Assembly: GCA_034664395.1 (NCBI GenBank)
Contig: JAXDHQ010000151.1
Coordinates: forward strand, 1-19,708
Length of the DNA: 19,708 nucleotides
Direction of reading: 5' to 3'
Source: JAOPZW01 sp034664395
GTDB taxonomy: Bacteria; Actinomycetota; Thermoleophilia; Solirubrobacterales; Solirubrobacteraceae
The notes under the pieces are model-generated. The model worked only from the letters and a program-made list of their open reading frames with translations, made no database searches and was not told the origin of the DNA. Both the position numbers and the translations under genes were made by a program. This document shows positions 14,346 to 19,708 of the stretch, one piece after another; the first letter of the stretch is position 1; every line of letters starts with the position of its first letter.

Positions 14346-15977
14346 ATGTCAGCCGTAGCTTCCAGCCGGGCGCTGCGTCAGCTGCGGTTGACGTTCTTCC
14401 TACTGAAGGAGGGGCGTGCAGCGGACAGTGTGGTTCGGGGCTCCGAAACGCTGACGGCGATGCGGGTCCCAGACCTTGGACTGGACCGCGAGCAGCCGAA
14501 CCTTTTCGTCAAGCGCTCGAACGTTTCAGTGCCGCGCTGGGCGACGCGGCTCGACCAGCACGCCGACGGCGACCTGACGACCGGCCTGCTCACGGCGTCG
14601 GCATCCGCGGTGCTGCTGATCGCGGTGCCCGACGCCGAGGGCACACTCCGCCTGATCGCGCTCACCTTCGGCCACGGCAGGCATCTCATCGAGCCCGACG
14701 CGATCGTGCATGACTTCGGGCTGCGAGTCGTCCTGAACACGGTGGCCTACGACAAGATCAAGAGCGTTGATGCCAAGACGGTCGACGAGCTCACCCGGCA
14801 CAGCCGCCTCGACGTCAGCCGCGACGCGTCGTTCGGGGCCTTCGGCTTGGACGTGACCACCGACCTCGTGCGCTCGGTCACCGGGACCACCGACCGCGAC
14901 GTTCTCGCGGGACGCCTCACAGGATCGGACTCGCTCGCACTGAACTCGAAGCTCGACGTGCCCGAGTTCCCGGCGCTCGGCGCCACGCTACTCGAGGCAT
15001 ACAGCGAAGACACCTACAAGGAGCACTTCGACTTCATCGATCACCTGCGGACTGAGAAGGATCCGCATACCGTGGCGGCCCTGGACGATGCCCTGGTCAA
15101 GGCGCTGCAAACGCGTGAGCTGGACCGGCTGCATCTCGCCGTACCGGAGCCGGTCGACTGGTTGCAGGTCGCTGGCTTCCGATTCTCCTCGAGCCGTCGT
15201 GACGACGCGGCCGATCTCGACAGCGACCCCCGGATCTCGGTCTATCTCCCGACGCGCGAGAACGATCTGTCGCTCGACCGGGTTAAACAGGATCGGGTCG
15301 AGGCGATGCGCGCCGACGACGACTCCGCGGTCTACGGCACCTGGCCGGTCTACCGCTGCGTCGTCTTCGAGACCAACCGAAACGGGCAGCTGTACACGCT
15401 GACCGGCGGTCAGTGGTATCGGGTCAGCCTGTCGTTCCAGCAACAGGTCAACGACTACGCCGACGCGCTGCCGCGACTCGACCTTGACCTGCCCGACGCC
15501 GACGACGACTGCAGCGAGGCGCAGTACATCGCCAAGGCAGTCGCCGCCACCGGCGCGCTGTCGCTCGACCAGCAGCTCGCGCGGGACTCCGTTCCCACCC
15601 CGGTGGAGATCTGCGACATGCTCACCACCACCGGCCAGTTGATCCACGTCAAGAAGCGCGGCCGCTCATCGACCCTGAGCCACCTCTTCGCCCAAGGACT
15701 GGTGTCGGCCGAGTTGCTTCTGCAGAGCCAGGAGTTTCGCACCGAGGCACGCAGAAAGGCCGCGGACCTCGATACGGGGTTTGCCGAGGTCCTGCCGGCT
15801 GATGCTCCGGCCCGCGACGCGCACGAGGTCAGCTACGTGATCATCACGCGCGGGCGTCACCGCCCCGACGCGCCTCTGACGCTGCCCTTCTTCAGTGTGG
15901 TGAACCTCCGCGCAGCAGCCCAACGGCTATACGCCCTCGGGTTCAAGGTGTCGGTGGCAGAGGTCCGCGAGCAGTAG
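14346..15977 (+). CDS. TIGR04141/DUF6119 family 'sporadically distributed' protein (543 aa)
   Basis: The ATG at 14346 is preferred to an in-frame TTG at 14337; the upstream GAGAG is a weak SD. The sequence follows the TIGR04141 pattern along its length: LTFFLLKEG near the start, then SASAVLLIAV, LTFGHGRHLIEPDAIVHDFG and LRVVLNTVAYDKIKSVDAKT. Later it has SRDASFGAFGLDVTTDLVRS, LAGRLTGSDSLALNSK, VYRCVVFE and YTLTGGQWYRVS. Near residues 430-465 it has IHVKKRGRSSTLSHLFAQG and LVSAELL. Length (about 540) fits the family. Known biology is scant: members are scattered among bacteria, often in accessory regions near helix-turn-helix genes. No signal peptide or membrane helix is visible, so it is probably cytoplasmic. 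It is divergent from the XRE-ImmA/IrrE operon across about 260 bases inside a tRNA-flanked segment, which suggests an effector controlled by that regulator. Confidence 0.87.
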   Translation: MSAVASSRALRQLRLTFFLLKEGRAADSVVRGSETLTAMRVPDLGLDREQPNLFVKRSNVSVPRWATRLDQHADGDLTTGLLTASASAVLLIAVPDAEGTLRLIALTFGHGRHLIEPDAIVHDFGLRVVLNTVAYDKIKSVDAKTVDELTRHSRLDVSRDASFGAFGLDVTTDLVRSVTGTTDRDVLAGRLTGSDSLALNSKLDVPEFPALGATLLEAYSEDTYKEHFDFIDHLRTEKDPHTVAALDDALVKALQTRELDRLHLAVPEPVDWLQVAGFRFSSSRRDDAADLDSDPRISVYLPTRENDLSLDRVKQDRVEAMRADDDSAVYGTWPVYRCVVFETNRNGQLYTLTGGQWYRVSLSFQQQVNDYADALPRLDLDLPDADDDCSEAQYIAKAVAATGALSLDQQLARDSVPTPVEICDMLTTTGQLIHVKKRGRSSTLSHLFAQGLVSAELLLQSQEFRTEARRKAADLDTGFAEVLPADAPARDAHEVSYVIITRGRHRPDAPLTLPFFSVVNLRAAAQRLYALGFKVSVAEVREQ

Positions 15978-16017
15978 CCACTAGACCACCGGATCCCACG
16001 ACGAGGTTCGGGGCGCG

Positions 16018-16085
16018 GCGCCTGTAGACACCACCCCGTGGGCCTACGGAACCGAAGGTCACAGGCTCGAATCCTGTCGGGCGCG
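16018..16085 (+). pseudogene. Decayed tRNA-Arg (ACG)
   Basis: The 3' half is well kept: loop CTACGGA with anticodon ACG, AGGTC variable region, T-arm ACAGG-CTCGAAT-CCTGT, and acceptor strand CGGGCGC followed by G. A 5' GCGCCTG can pair with that acceptor strand. The D-arm is shortened to about 12 bases with no D-stem, and the anticodon stem has mismatches, giving 68 bases instead of about 73. It is almost certainly non-functional. A tRNA 3' end without a proper 5' half is what a tRNA-targeting element leaves behind. Confidence 0.7.
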
Positions 16086-16094
16086 CTGAGAACC

Positions 16095-16119
16095 CGCTGG
16101 AAACAGCGTGTTTTTCTTT
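16095..16119 (+). terminator. Intrinsic terminator after tRNA-Arg remnant
   Basis: CGCTG-GAAA-CAGCG forms a short stem with a GNRA tetraloop, followed by TGTTTTTCTTT. The T-rich tail makes this a classic Rho-independent terminator. It would also serve the TIGR04141 gene that ends about 120 bases upstream. Confidence 0.75.
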
Positions 16120-16140
16120 GGGCGAATGCGTCACCCGAAC

Positions 16141-16166
16141 GATTTGGTCCCGAGATTTGGTCCCGA
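16141..16166 (+). repeat. Tandem duplication of a 13-mer
   Basis: GATTTGGTCCCGA occurs twice with no gap (16141-16153 and 16154-16166). It lies between the tRNA-Arg and tRNA-fMet remnants. Short direct repeats at such places can be recombinase arm-type binding sites or junction debris. Confidence 0.8.
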
Positions 16167-16186
16167 GAAGCTCCCTCGGCCACGGG

Positions 16187-16234
16187 CGTTCGGCTCACAA
16201 CCCGAAGGTCGCGGGTTCGAACCCTGCCCCGCTA
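16187..16234 (+). pseudogene. tRNA-fMet 3'-half remnant (attR-like)
   Basis: This stretch copies the intact tRNA-fMet from the 3' side of the D-arm to the discriminator base. The loop reads CTCACAA, so the anticodon position is CAC instead of CAT. The T-arm is GCGGG-TTCGAAC-CCTGC, and the acceptor strand has lost one C. No matching 5' acceptor or D-arm lies upstream. Together with 12126-12208 it brackets about 4 kb of accessory DNA. Confidence 0.8.
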
Positions 16235-16240
16235 TGGGAG

Positions 16241-16265
16241 GAAAGCCCTGCACAGCAGGGCTTTC
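16241..16265 (+). terminator. Hairpin after the tRNA-fMet remnant
   Basis: GAAAGCCCTGC-ACA-GCAGGGCTTTC is a perfect 11-bp stem followed by TTCGTT. Its centre is identical to that of the hairpin after the intact tRNA-fMet (12178-12208), so the repeat unit includes the terminator. Confidence 0.75.
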
Positions 16266-16374
16266 TTCGTTAAGGGGCCGAGGCTGGAAGCCGGAGCTTC
16301 CTGTCGGGATTTCCTGTCGAGATCGGTCCAGCGCACGAAGCGCACATCAGGCGGTCGCTAGGGTGAGGGGCATC

Positions 16375-16410
16375 GGAAGCCCCCTCTCGCCAGGGGGCTT
16401 TCGTGTTTTT
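16375..16410 (+). terminator. Intrinsic terminator
   Basis: The stem GGAAGCCCCCT / AGGGGGCTTTC (one G-T pair) with the 6-base loop CTCGCC is followed by GTGTTTTT. It is the third terminator within about 320 bases, with no intact gene just upstream, and probably served a lost gene. Confidence 0.75.
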
Positions 16411-16560
16411 GCCGCAGAGGCTGGGCCGCGAGGTCGGGCTGGGTCGCGTCCGGCTGGGGTGCCGGTGACATGCCATCGCCGTTGACGCCGTGTCGGGTCG
16501 GCACGGCGATCTTCCGAGCGTCGAGCGCGCGCGATGAGCCGCACGGGTTTGGCGCGCTGA

Positions 16561-16868
16561 CCCTCAAGGCCGCGACCCGACTACGTCCACGCCATGGCCG
16601 ACCTGCTCGACACCGGTCATCCGCCGCTCTATGCACACCTGACGCTGGCCCGGGCTGCGCTGGAGTCGACTGTCGTGTCTGCCTGGTTGAGCGAGCCGGG
16701 GATCGCAAGCCCGCCTACACGTACTACGTCGTCAGGGCGCTCCACTCGGCGGCAGGCAAGCGCTTCACGCTGATGGGATGGCTCGACGACCGGTGGCGCG
16801 AGGCCGAGGGCAGCGCGGACGAGCTGGAGCGGCGTCTGCTGGAGGCCGCGGTCAGACGTGACCGCTGA
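16561..16868 (+). pseudogene. Broken ORF fragments of unknown protein(s)
   Basis: Two adjoining frames look protein-like but have no joint start. The first (16561 to about 16690) reads DYVHAMADLLDTGHPPLY and then ARAALESTVVSAWLSEPGI, a helical stretch like those in actinobacterial hypothetical proteins; after that the frame degenerates. The second, in another frame, reads KPAYTYYVVRAL, GKRFTLMGWLDDRWREA and ADELERRLLEAA and stops at 16866-16868. There is no plausible start codon or SD for the second part. One frameshifted gene or two truncated genes are both possible. I do not recognise either family, and the 150 bases upstream (16411-16560) show nothing. Confidence 0.4.
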
Positions 16869-16883
16869 TCTCCGCGTTCGAGA

Positions 16884-16889
16884 TACGAT
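16884..16889 (+). promoter_or_regulatory. -10 element for a leaderless small membrane-protein gene
   Basis: TACGAT lies 6 bases before the GTG at 16896 and no Shine-Dalgarno is present, so transcription would start at about the first base of the start codon. A convincing -35 was not found. Confidence 0.45.
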
Positions 16890-16895
16890 GAAACG

Positions 16896-17072
16896 GTGGG
16901 AAGACACGCCGCCGTCGCGCTTTACGTGCTTGCTCTGGTAACCGTTGTAGTGGGCGTGGATGTGCTGTTCTTCAGGCACCACTTCTGGGAGCGGCTGATA
17001 GCAAACGTCGGCATCGTCCTTGTGTTTGCGGCGTTCTTTCTAAGGTTCCGCCTCGCACTGGGGGGTAAGTGA
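16896..17072 (+). CDS. Small two-helix membrane protein (58 aa)
   Basis: GTG 16896 opens a frame that the supplied ORF length limit would miss. The protein has a first hydrophobic segment (about residues 6-25, ALYVLALVTVVVGVDVLFF), a short polar turn with RHHFWERL, and a second hydrophobic segment (about 36-52, VGIVLVFAAFFLRF), then a Gly-Gly-Lys end. It looks like a widespread small actinobacterial membrane protein with the VDVLFFR...FWERL...NVGIVLVFAAF pattern; its function is unknown. Both termini should face the same side of the membrane. The likely leaderless start is described at the -10 element. It sits among gene fragments and terminators yet its own frame is intact, so it is probably expressed. 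Confidence 0.75.
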   Translation: MGRHAAVALYVLALVTVVVGVDVLFFRHHFWERLIANVGIVLVFAAFFLRFRLALGGK

Positions 17073-17160
17073 AGGCCTCCGCGGCTACATCTTCCTCGGC
17101 GGCCTGACACCCCGCGCCACGGACGTCATTCCGGAACGCTGGCCCATCGGGCCGTCGTTA

Positions 17161-17454
17161 CTACTGTGCGCCTCGTAGTACGCGCCGCCCGACCAAGAAG
17201 AGGAGCTCGGCGGCCACCAGCAGCACGAACCCCCACCAGTCGCCGATCGCGCACAGAAGCGCGGTGAGAACAACCAGCCACGCAGCAGCGACGAAGCGCA
17301 CCCAGCCATGACCAGCGGGTGGCGGTCGTCGAGCGACAGCCTGGCCAGTCCGCCTTGCGCCCGGACGCGGACCCACCGCTGCCAGCCGTCGCTTGTCAAC
17401 AGCTGCTCGGCGGCCTGCGTCAGCCGTTCGCGGTCGTCTACAACGGCGCGGCAC
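17161..17454 (-). CDS. Possible small membrane protein, perhaps a frameshifted remnant (97 aa)
   Basis: The C-terminal half is convincingly membrane-like: WVRFVAAAWLVVLTALLCAI, then GDWWGFVLLVAAELLFLVG and an RRVLRG end, giving two helices. The N-terminal half in this frame is Arg/Pro-rich and looks non-coding, while a neighbouring minus frame reads DGWQRWVRVRAQGGLARLSL and DDRHPLVM over the same bases. The best explanation is one older gene with a frameshift near 17310. An alternative is a 47-aa protein starting at the GTG of VRFVAAAW, but no SD is visible there. From here to 17606 no further gene can be supported. Confidence 0.35.
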   Translation of the reverse strand: MPRRCRRPRTADAGRRAAVDKRRLAAVGPRPGARRTGQAVARRPPPAGHGWVRFVAAAWLVVLTALLCAIGDWWGFVLLVAAELLFLVGRRVLRGAQ

Positions 17455-17606
17455 CCGGGTTGCCCGGTCTCCGCGCGTTGCAGGGAAGGCGGCGCCGCGC
17501 TCGGGATGCTCGCGCGGGAAGCAGAGCAGGACTGGCCGCCACGTTCGCCGAAGCGCTGGTCAGGTCCATGAGAGCTCCTCGCAGACTGATCTTGGAACCT
17601 GGTGGG

Positions 17607-19112
17607 TCACGCCGCAGCAGGCGGTCCGAACCAGGTGGTCAGCGCTTCCGGGAGTCCGAGTTGGGTGCGGTCTCCGACCCAGGCGACGTATCCGTCGGGC
17701 CGGATCAACACGGCAGTGGGAGCAGTGACCGCGCCGAGTACCGGGAGCTCCCACTCCCCCTCGTAGCTCGCGTCGACCAGCCGGACCCGGTCAGCCCACG
17801 GAGTGATGTCGAAGCCCCCGGGCTCACCGAGATTGAGCAGCACCGGCCGGGCGTCGTGCAGCAGTTCGAAGACACGCATCGGGCCTTCGGCGGTGACGAG
17901 GTCGAGGTCGGGCATCCGGCGTCCGAGCAGCGGATGTCCGTCCCCCAGGTCGTAGTGGATGTCGAGCCCGGAGACGATCCCCGCGAGCCGTTTGCGAGGC
18001 TCGTCCATGCTCGCGAGCTCCGACACGACGTCGACCAGCGCCTGCGTGCGCTCGTCCTGGCGTTGGAGCGCGGTCAGAGCCATCGTCTGCTTGAGCCAGC
18101 GGGCAGCGACCGGGTGACGCTCGTCGTAGTACGTGTCCAGGAGGCTCTCCGGGGAGGTCCCGTTGACCACCTGCGCGAGCTTCCATCCCAGATTCACGGC
18201 ATCCTGCACACCGAGGCCGAGCCCCTGTCCACCGACCGGGTAATGCACGTGCGCCGAGTCGCCGGCGAGTAGGACTCGTCCCGCGCGGTAGGCCGCGGCC
18301 TGCCGAGTCATGTCGGTGAACCTGGAGATCGAGGACGGGTTGTGGATCCCGAAGTCGGTGCCGTACAAGGTGATGAGCGCCTCGCTGAGATCGCGCAGGG
18401 TGGGTTCGGTCGTGGATCCGACGAGCGGTTCGGTCACCATGACCCGTACCGGCCCGGAATCGTTGTAGACCACCTCGCCGTCGCGGATCTCGTACTCCAG
18501 CCTGCTGAGCCCGTGGACGCCGATCGCGTCGCGCCGCATCCCCAATTCCGGCTCCTCGGTCATGTCGACCTCGGCGATCAGGTGGCTGATCGTCGGATCC
18601 CATCCGGGGAACTCGATGCCGGCTGCCTTGCGGATGACGCTGCGTCCTCCGTCGCACCCGACGAGATACTGCGCCCGCAAGGGCCCGCCGTCGGACAGCT
18701 CGACGTCGACCCCGGTGTCGTCCTGGGCGAAGCCCGTCACCTCACATCCGTAGTAGATGTGCACCGGCAGCTCGGCGATCCAGGCGGCCAGGATCCGCTC
18801 GATCTTGCTCTGCCAGATCCCGAGCGTGTACGGGTGACGCGTCGGGACGTCGCTCATGTCCAATGCAGTCCTGCCGAACGTCGCGACCTGAACCACCTGG
18901 CCCTCGGCCAGGAACCGATCCGCGACCCCGCGCTGATCGAGCACCTCGATCGTGCGCGAGTGAAAACCGCCGGCCCGTGAGCCTACGAGCACGTGATTGG
19001 GACGCCGCTCGACGACCGCGACGTCGACCTTCGCCAACGCCAGCTCAGCCGCCAGCATCATCCCCGCCGGACCTCCTCCGGCGATCACCACAGCATGCTC
19101 GGTCATACGCAT
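17607..19112 (-). CDS. FAD-dependent aromatic monooxygenase (rifampicin monooxygenase / polyketide hydroxylase type, 501 aa)
   Basis: This is a group A flavoprotein hydroxylase using NAD(P)H and O2 on an aromatic substrate. The FAD-binding GGGPAG lies at residues 12-17, in VVIAGGGPAGMMLAAEL. The DG motif is in LVGCDGGRSVIRKAAG (Asp154-Gly155), and the GD motif GRVLLAGDSAHVHYPVGGQG is at 278-297 (Gly284-Asp285). The last 100 residues form the thioredoxin-like C-terminal domain of PgaE/RdmE and Rox relatives (RPVLLNLGEPGGF, AVLIRPDGYVAWVGD). The substrate cannot be told; rifamycin- or tetracycline-type drugs, polyketides and plant phenolics are all possible. The start is ATG 19112, with GGAGG 6 bases upstream. 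A second ATG at 19106 is the same protein minus two residues. A frame extension to 19277 crosses the promoter and is rejected. The gene stands alone between gene debris, which suggests acquisition as cargo. Confidence 0.92.
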   Translation of the reverse strand: MRMTEHAVVIAGGGPAGMMLAAELALAKVDVAVVERRPNHVLVGSRAGGFHSRTIEVLDQRGVADRFLAEGQVVQVATFGRTALDMSDVPTRHPYTLGIWQSKIERILAAWIAELPVHIYYGCEVTGFAQDDTGVDVELSDGGPLRAQYLVGCDGGRSVIRKAAGIEFPGWDPTISHLIAEVDMTEEPELGMRRDAIGVHGLSRLEYEIRDGEVVYNDSGPVRVMVTEPLVGSTTEPTLRDLSEALITLYGTDFGIHNPSSISRFTDMTRQAAAYRAGRVLLAGDSAHVHYPVGGQGLGLGVQDAVNLGWKLAQVVNGTSPESLLDTYYDERHPVAARWLKQTMALTALQRQDERTQALVDVVSELASMDEPRKRLAGIVSGLDIHYDLGDGHPLLGRRMPDLDLVTAEGPMRVFELLHDARPVLLNLGEPGGFDITPWADRVRLVDASYEGEWELPVLGAVTAPTAVLIRPDGYVAWVGDRTQLGLPEALTTWFGPPAAA

Positions 19113-19154
19113 TTCGCTCCTCCCATTTCCGTAGGTCCTGACCTGCGGCGGGCG

Positions 19155-19185
19155 ATTATGCGGCACGACCCGAGGCTTCATGAAG
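19155..19185 (-). promoter_or_regulatory. Promoter/operator region of the monooxygenase gene
   Basis: On the minus strand a -10-like CATAAT (19160-19155) lies about 43 bases before the ATG. The perfect palindrome CTTCATGAAG (19176-19185), flanked by near-symmetrical GG/CC, begins 15 bases upstream of it, overlapping where a -35 would be. This is a plausible operator for a TetR- or MarR-type repressor, but no such gene is adjacent. Confidence 0.35.
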
Positions 19186-19203
19186 GCCCCGTGTGCGGTA
19201 TAA

Positions 19204-19371
19204 ATTGGAAGTGGAGAGGACGGGACAGCGGCCCGTTCCGGGCAGCTCGACCCGCGCTGCCAGGACAGCTCGGACACCTCGACGGCGTCGGACCTGCGGT
19301 TCAGCCACTTCGACAGGCGCCTACAGATCCGCGCGCCGCGCGGGGCCGTGAAGGTCCCGAGCGCCGGCTAG
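19204..19371 (+). pseudogene. C-terminal fragment of an unidentified plus-strand protein
   Basis: After an in-frame TAA at 19201 a frame without a plausible start runs to TAG 19369-19371. Its last part, SDLRFSHFDRRLQIRAP then RGAVKVPSAG, looks like the end of a small secreted or lipoprotein-type actinobacterial protein. The stop lies in CTAG (19368-19371), which is also the stop of the convergent Lrp/AsnC gene. That tail-to-tail arrangement is a normal gene boundary, so the fragment is probably what remains of a resident gene whose 5' part was replaced by the monooxygenase segment. Confidence 0.4.
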
Positions 19372-19708
19372 GCGCCGCCCTTGACGAGCTTCATCGTGAA
19401 CTGCGAGCTGATGCGCCCGATGCCGGGCAGCTCGGCCAGCTCGTTCATGTAGAAGGACTCGTAGGCCGCGGTGTCCTCGACGGCGACGCGCACCAGGTAG
19501 TCGGGCACGCCGAACATGCGCCGGCACTCGGTGACGGCGTCCAGCTCGGCGATGCGACGCTCGAAGGCCTCGACGGTCGCTCGGTCCTTGTGCGTGAGCT
19601 CGATCATGACCTCGACCTCGAACCCGCGCCCGACGGCGGCGGGGTCGATGTCGGCGTGGTAGCCGCGGATGACGCCGGCACGTTCGAGGACGCGGACCCG
19701 TCGCAGGC
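19368..19708 (-). CDS. Lrp/AsnC-family transcriptional regulator, partial (N-terminus outside window)
   Basis: The frame is open to the right edge, giving about 112 residues. It begins in the recognition part of the winged helix (LRRVRVLERAGVIRGYHADID). The ligand-binding RAM/AsnC domain follows: FEVEVMIELTHKD, VTECRRMFGVPDYLVRVAVED and ELAELPGIGRISSQFTMKLVK. A full Lrp/AsnC protein is about 150 residues, so only some 35-40 N-terminal residues are missing. The internal ATG at 19607 is not the real start, because the HTH part upstream is in frame. Such proteins bind amino acids or related small molecules and control metabolism or transport genes as octamers or dimers. Its target cannot be seen here. 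Confidence 0.92.
   Translation of the reverse strand, partial: LRRVRVLERAGVIRGYHADIDPAAVGRGFEVEVMIELTHKDRATVEAFERRIAELDAVTECRRMFGVPDYLVRVAVEDTAAYESFYMNELAELPGIGRISSQFTMKLVKGGA

Noticed and set aside
15977..16000. Minus-strand TGGTCTAGTGG after the TIGR04141 stop, resembling a tRNA D-arm
   Set aside because: No acceptor, anticodon or T-arm fits around it; the next bases are the coding end of the TIGR04141 gene.
15943..16134. Minus-strand frame with ARPTGFEPVTFGS
   Set aside because: It is the antisense translation of the tRNA-Arg remnant, again a common false ORF.
12209..16186. Search for an integrase, excisionase or transposase inside the tRNA-bracketed segment
   Set aside because: No frame shows tyrosine or serine recombinase motifs or an IS-like inverted-repeat pair. 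The island call rests on the tRNA duplication alone.
17319..18272. 317-aa plus-strand frame opposite the monooxygenase
   Set aside because: The second half mirrors the monooxygenase gene. The first half has no SD and an Arg/Ala-rich composition; only the phrase QQLLGGLRQPFAVVYNG looked protein-like.

Overview
The window is very G+C-rich, and its protein set is typical of a high-GC actinobacterium: a tandem actinobacterial Mce cluster, a short Ppx1-like exopolyphosphatase, a six-helix HAMP adenylate cyclase, and an HxlR regulator with a lipid-transfer-like tail. The family mix fits the class Thermoleophilia (Solirubrobacterales-like) best. That placement is an inference from general resemblance; no rRNA is present to confirm it.

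Positions 1-12100 look like ordinary chromosome. The end of an mce operon (1-4687, + strand) encodes one partial and three complete MCE/MlaD-type lipid-transport subunits, translationally coupled. It converges on an HxlR-type regulator (4692-5417, -). Next come a DsbA/HCCA-isomerase-like protein (5560-6225, +), a membrane adenylate cyclase (6273-7829, +), a small convergent ORF (7826-8014, -), and a thiamine-diphosphate enzyme of the acetolactate synthase/2-hydroxyacyl-CoA lyase type (8098-9738, +) ending in a long perfect palindrome. Facing these is a coupled pair, a 2-hydroxyacid dehydrogenase and an exopolyphosphatase (11995-10096, -).

An intact initiator tRNA-fMet (12101-12174) with a strong promoter and a terminator hairpin marks the start of accessory DNA. 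About 4 kb downstream, at 16187-16265, the 3' half of the same tRNA and its terminator hairpin recur in degenerate form. Just before that copy is a decayed tRNA-Arg(ACG) with its own terminator. This looks like one or more integration scars. Between the tRNA-fMet copies lies a divergent three-gene module: an XRE-ImmA/IrrE regulator-protease and an uncharacterised 210-aa protein on the minus strand, and a TIGR04141/DUF6119-type protein on the plus strand. No integrase remains. This module is the best candidate for a little-described system, possibly defence or toxin-antitoxin-like.

Positions 16410-17600 hold terminators, broken ORF fragments and one convincing 58-aa two-helix membrane protein, probably made from a leaderless mRNA. 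A 501-aa FAD aromatic monooxygenase of the rifampicin-monooxygenase/polyketide hydroxylase type follows (19112-17607, -), with a dyad in its promoter region. Upstream of it is a plus-strand C-terminal protein fragment whose stop overlaps the stop of an Lrp/AsnC regulator that runs off the right edge. The accessory zone may therefore extend to about 19200.
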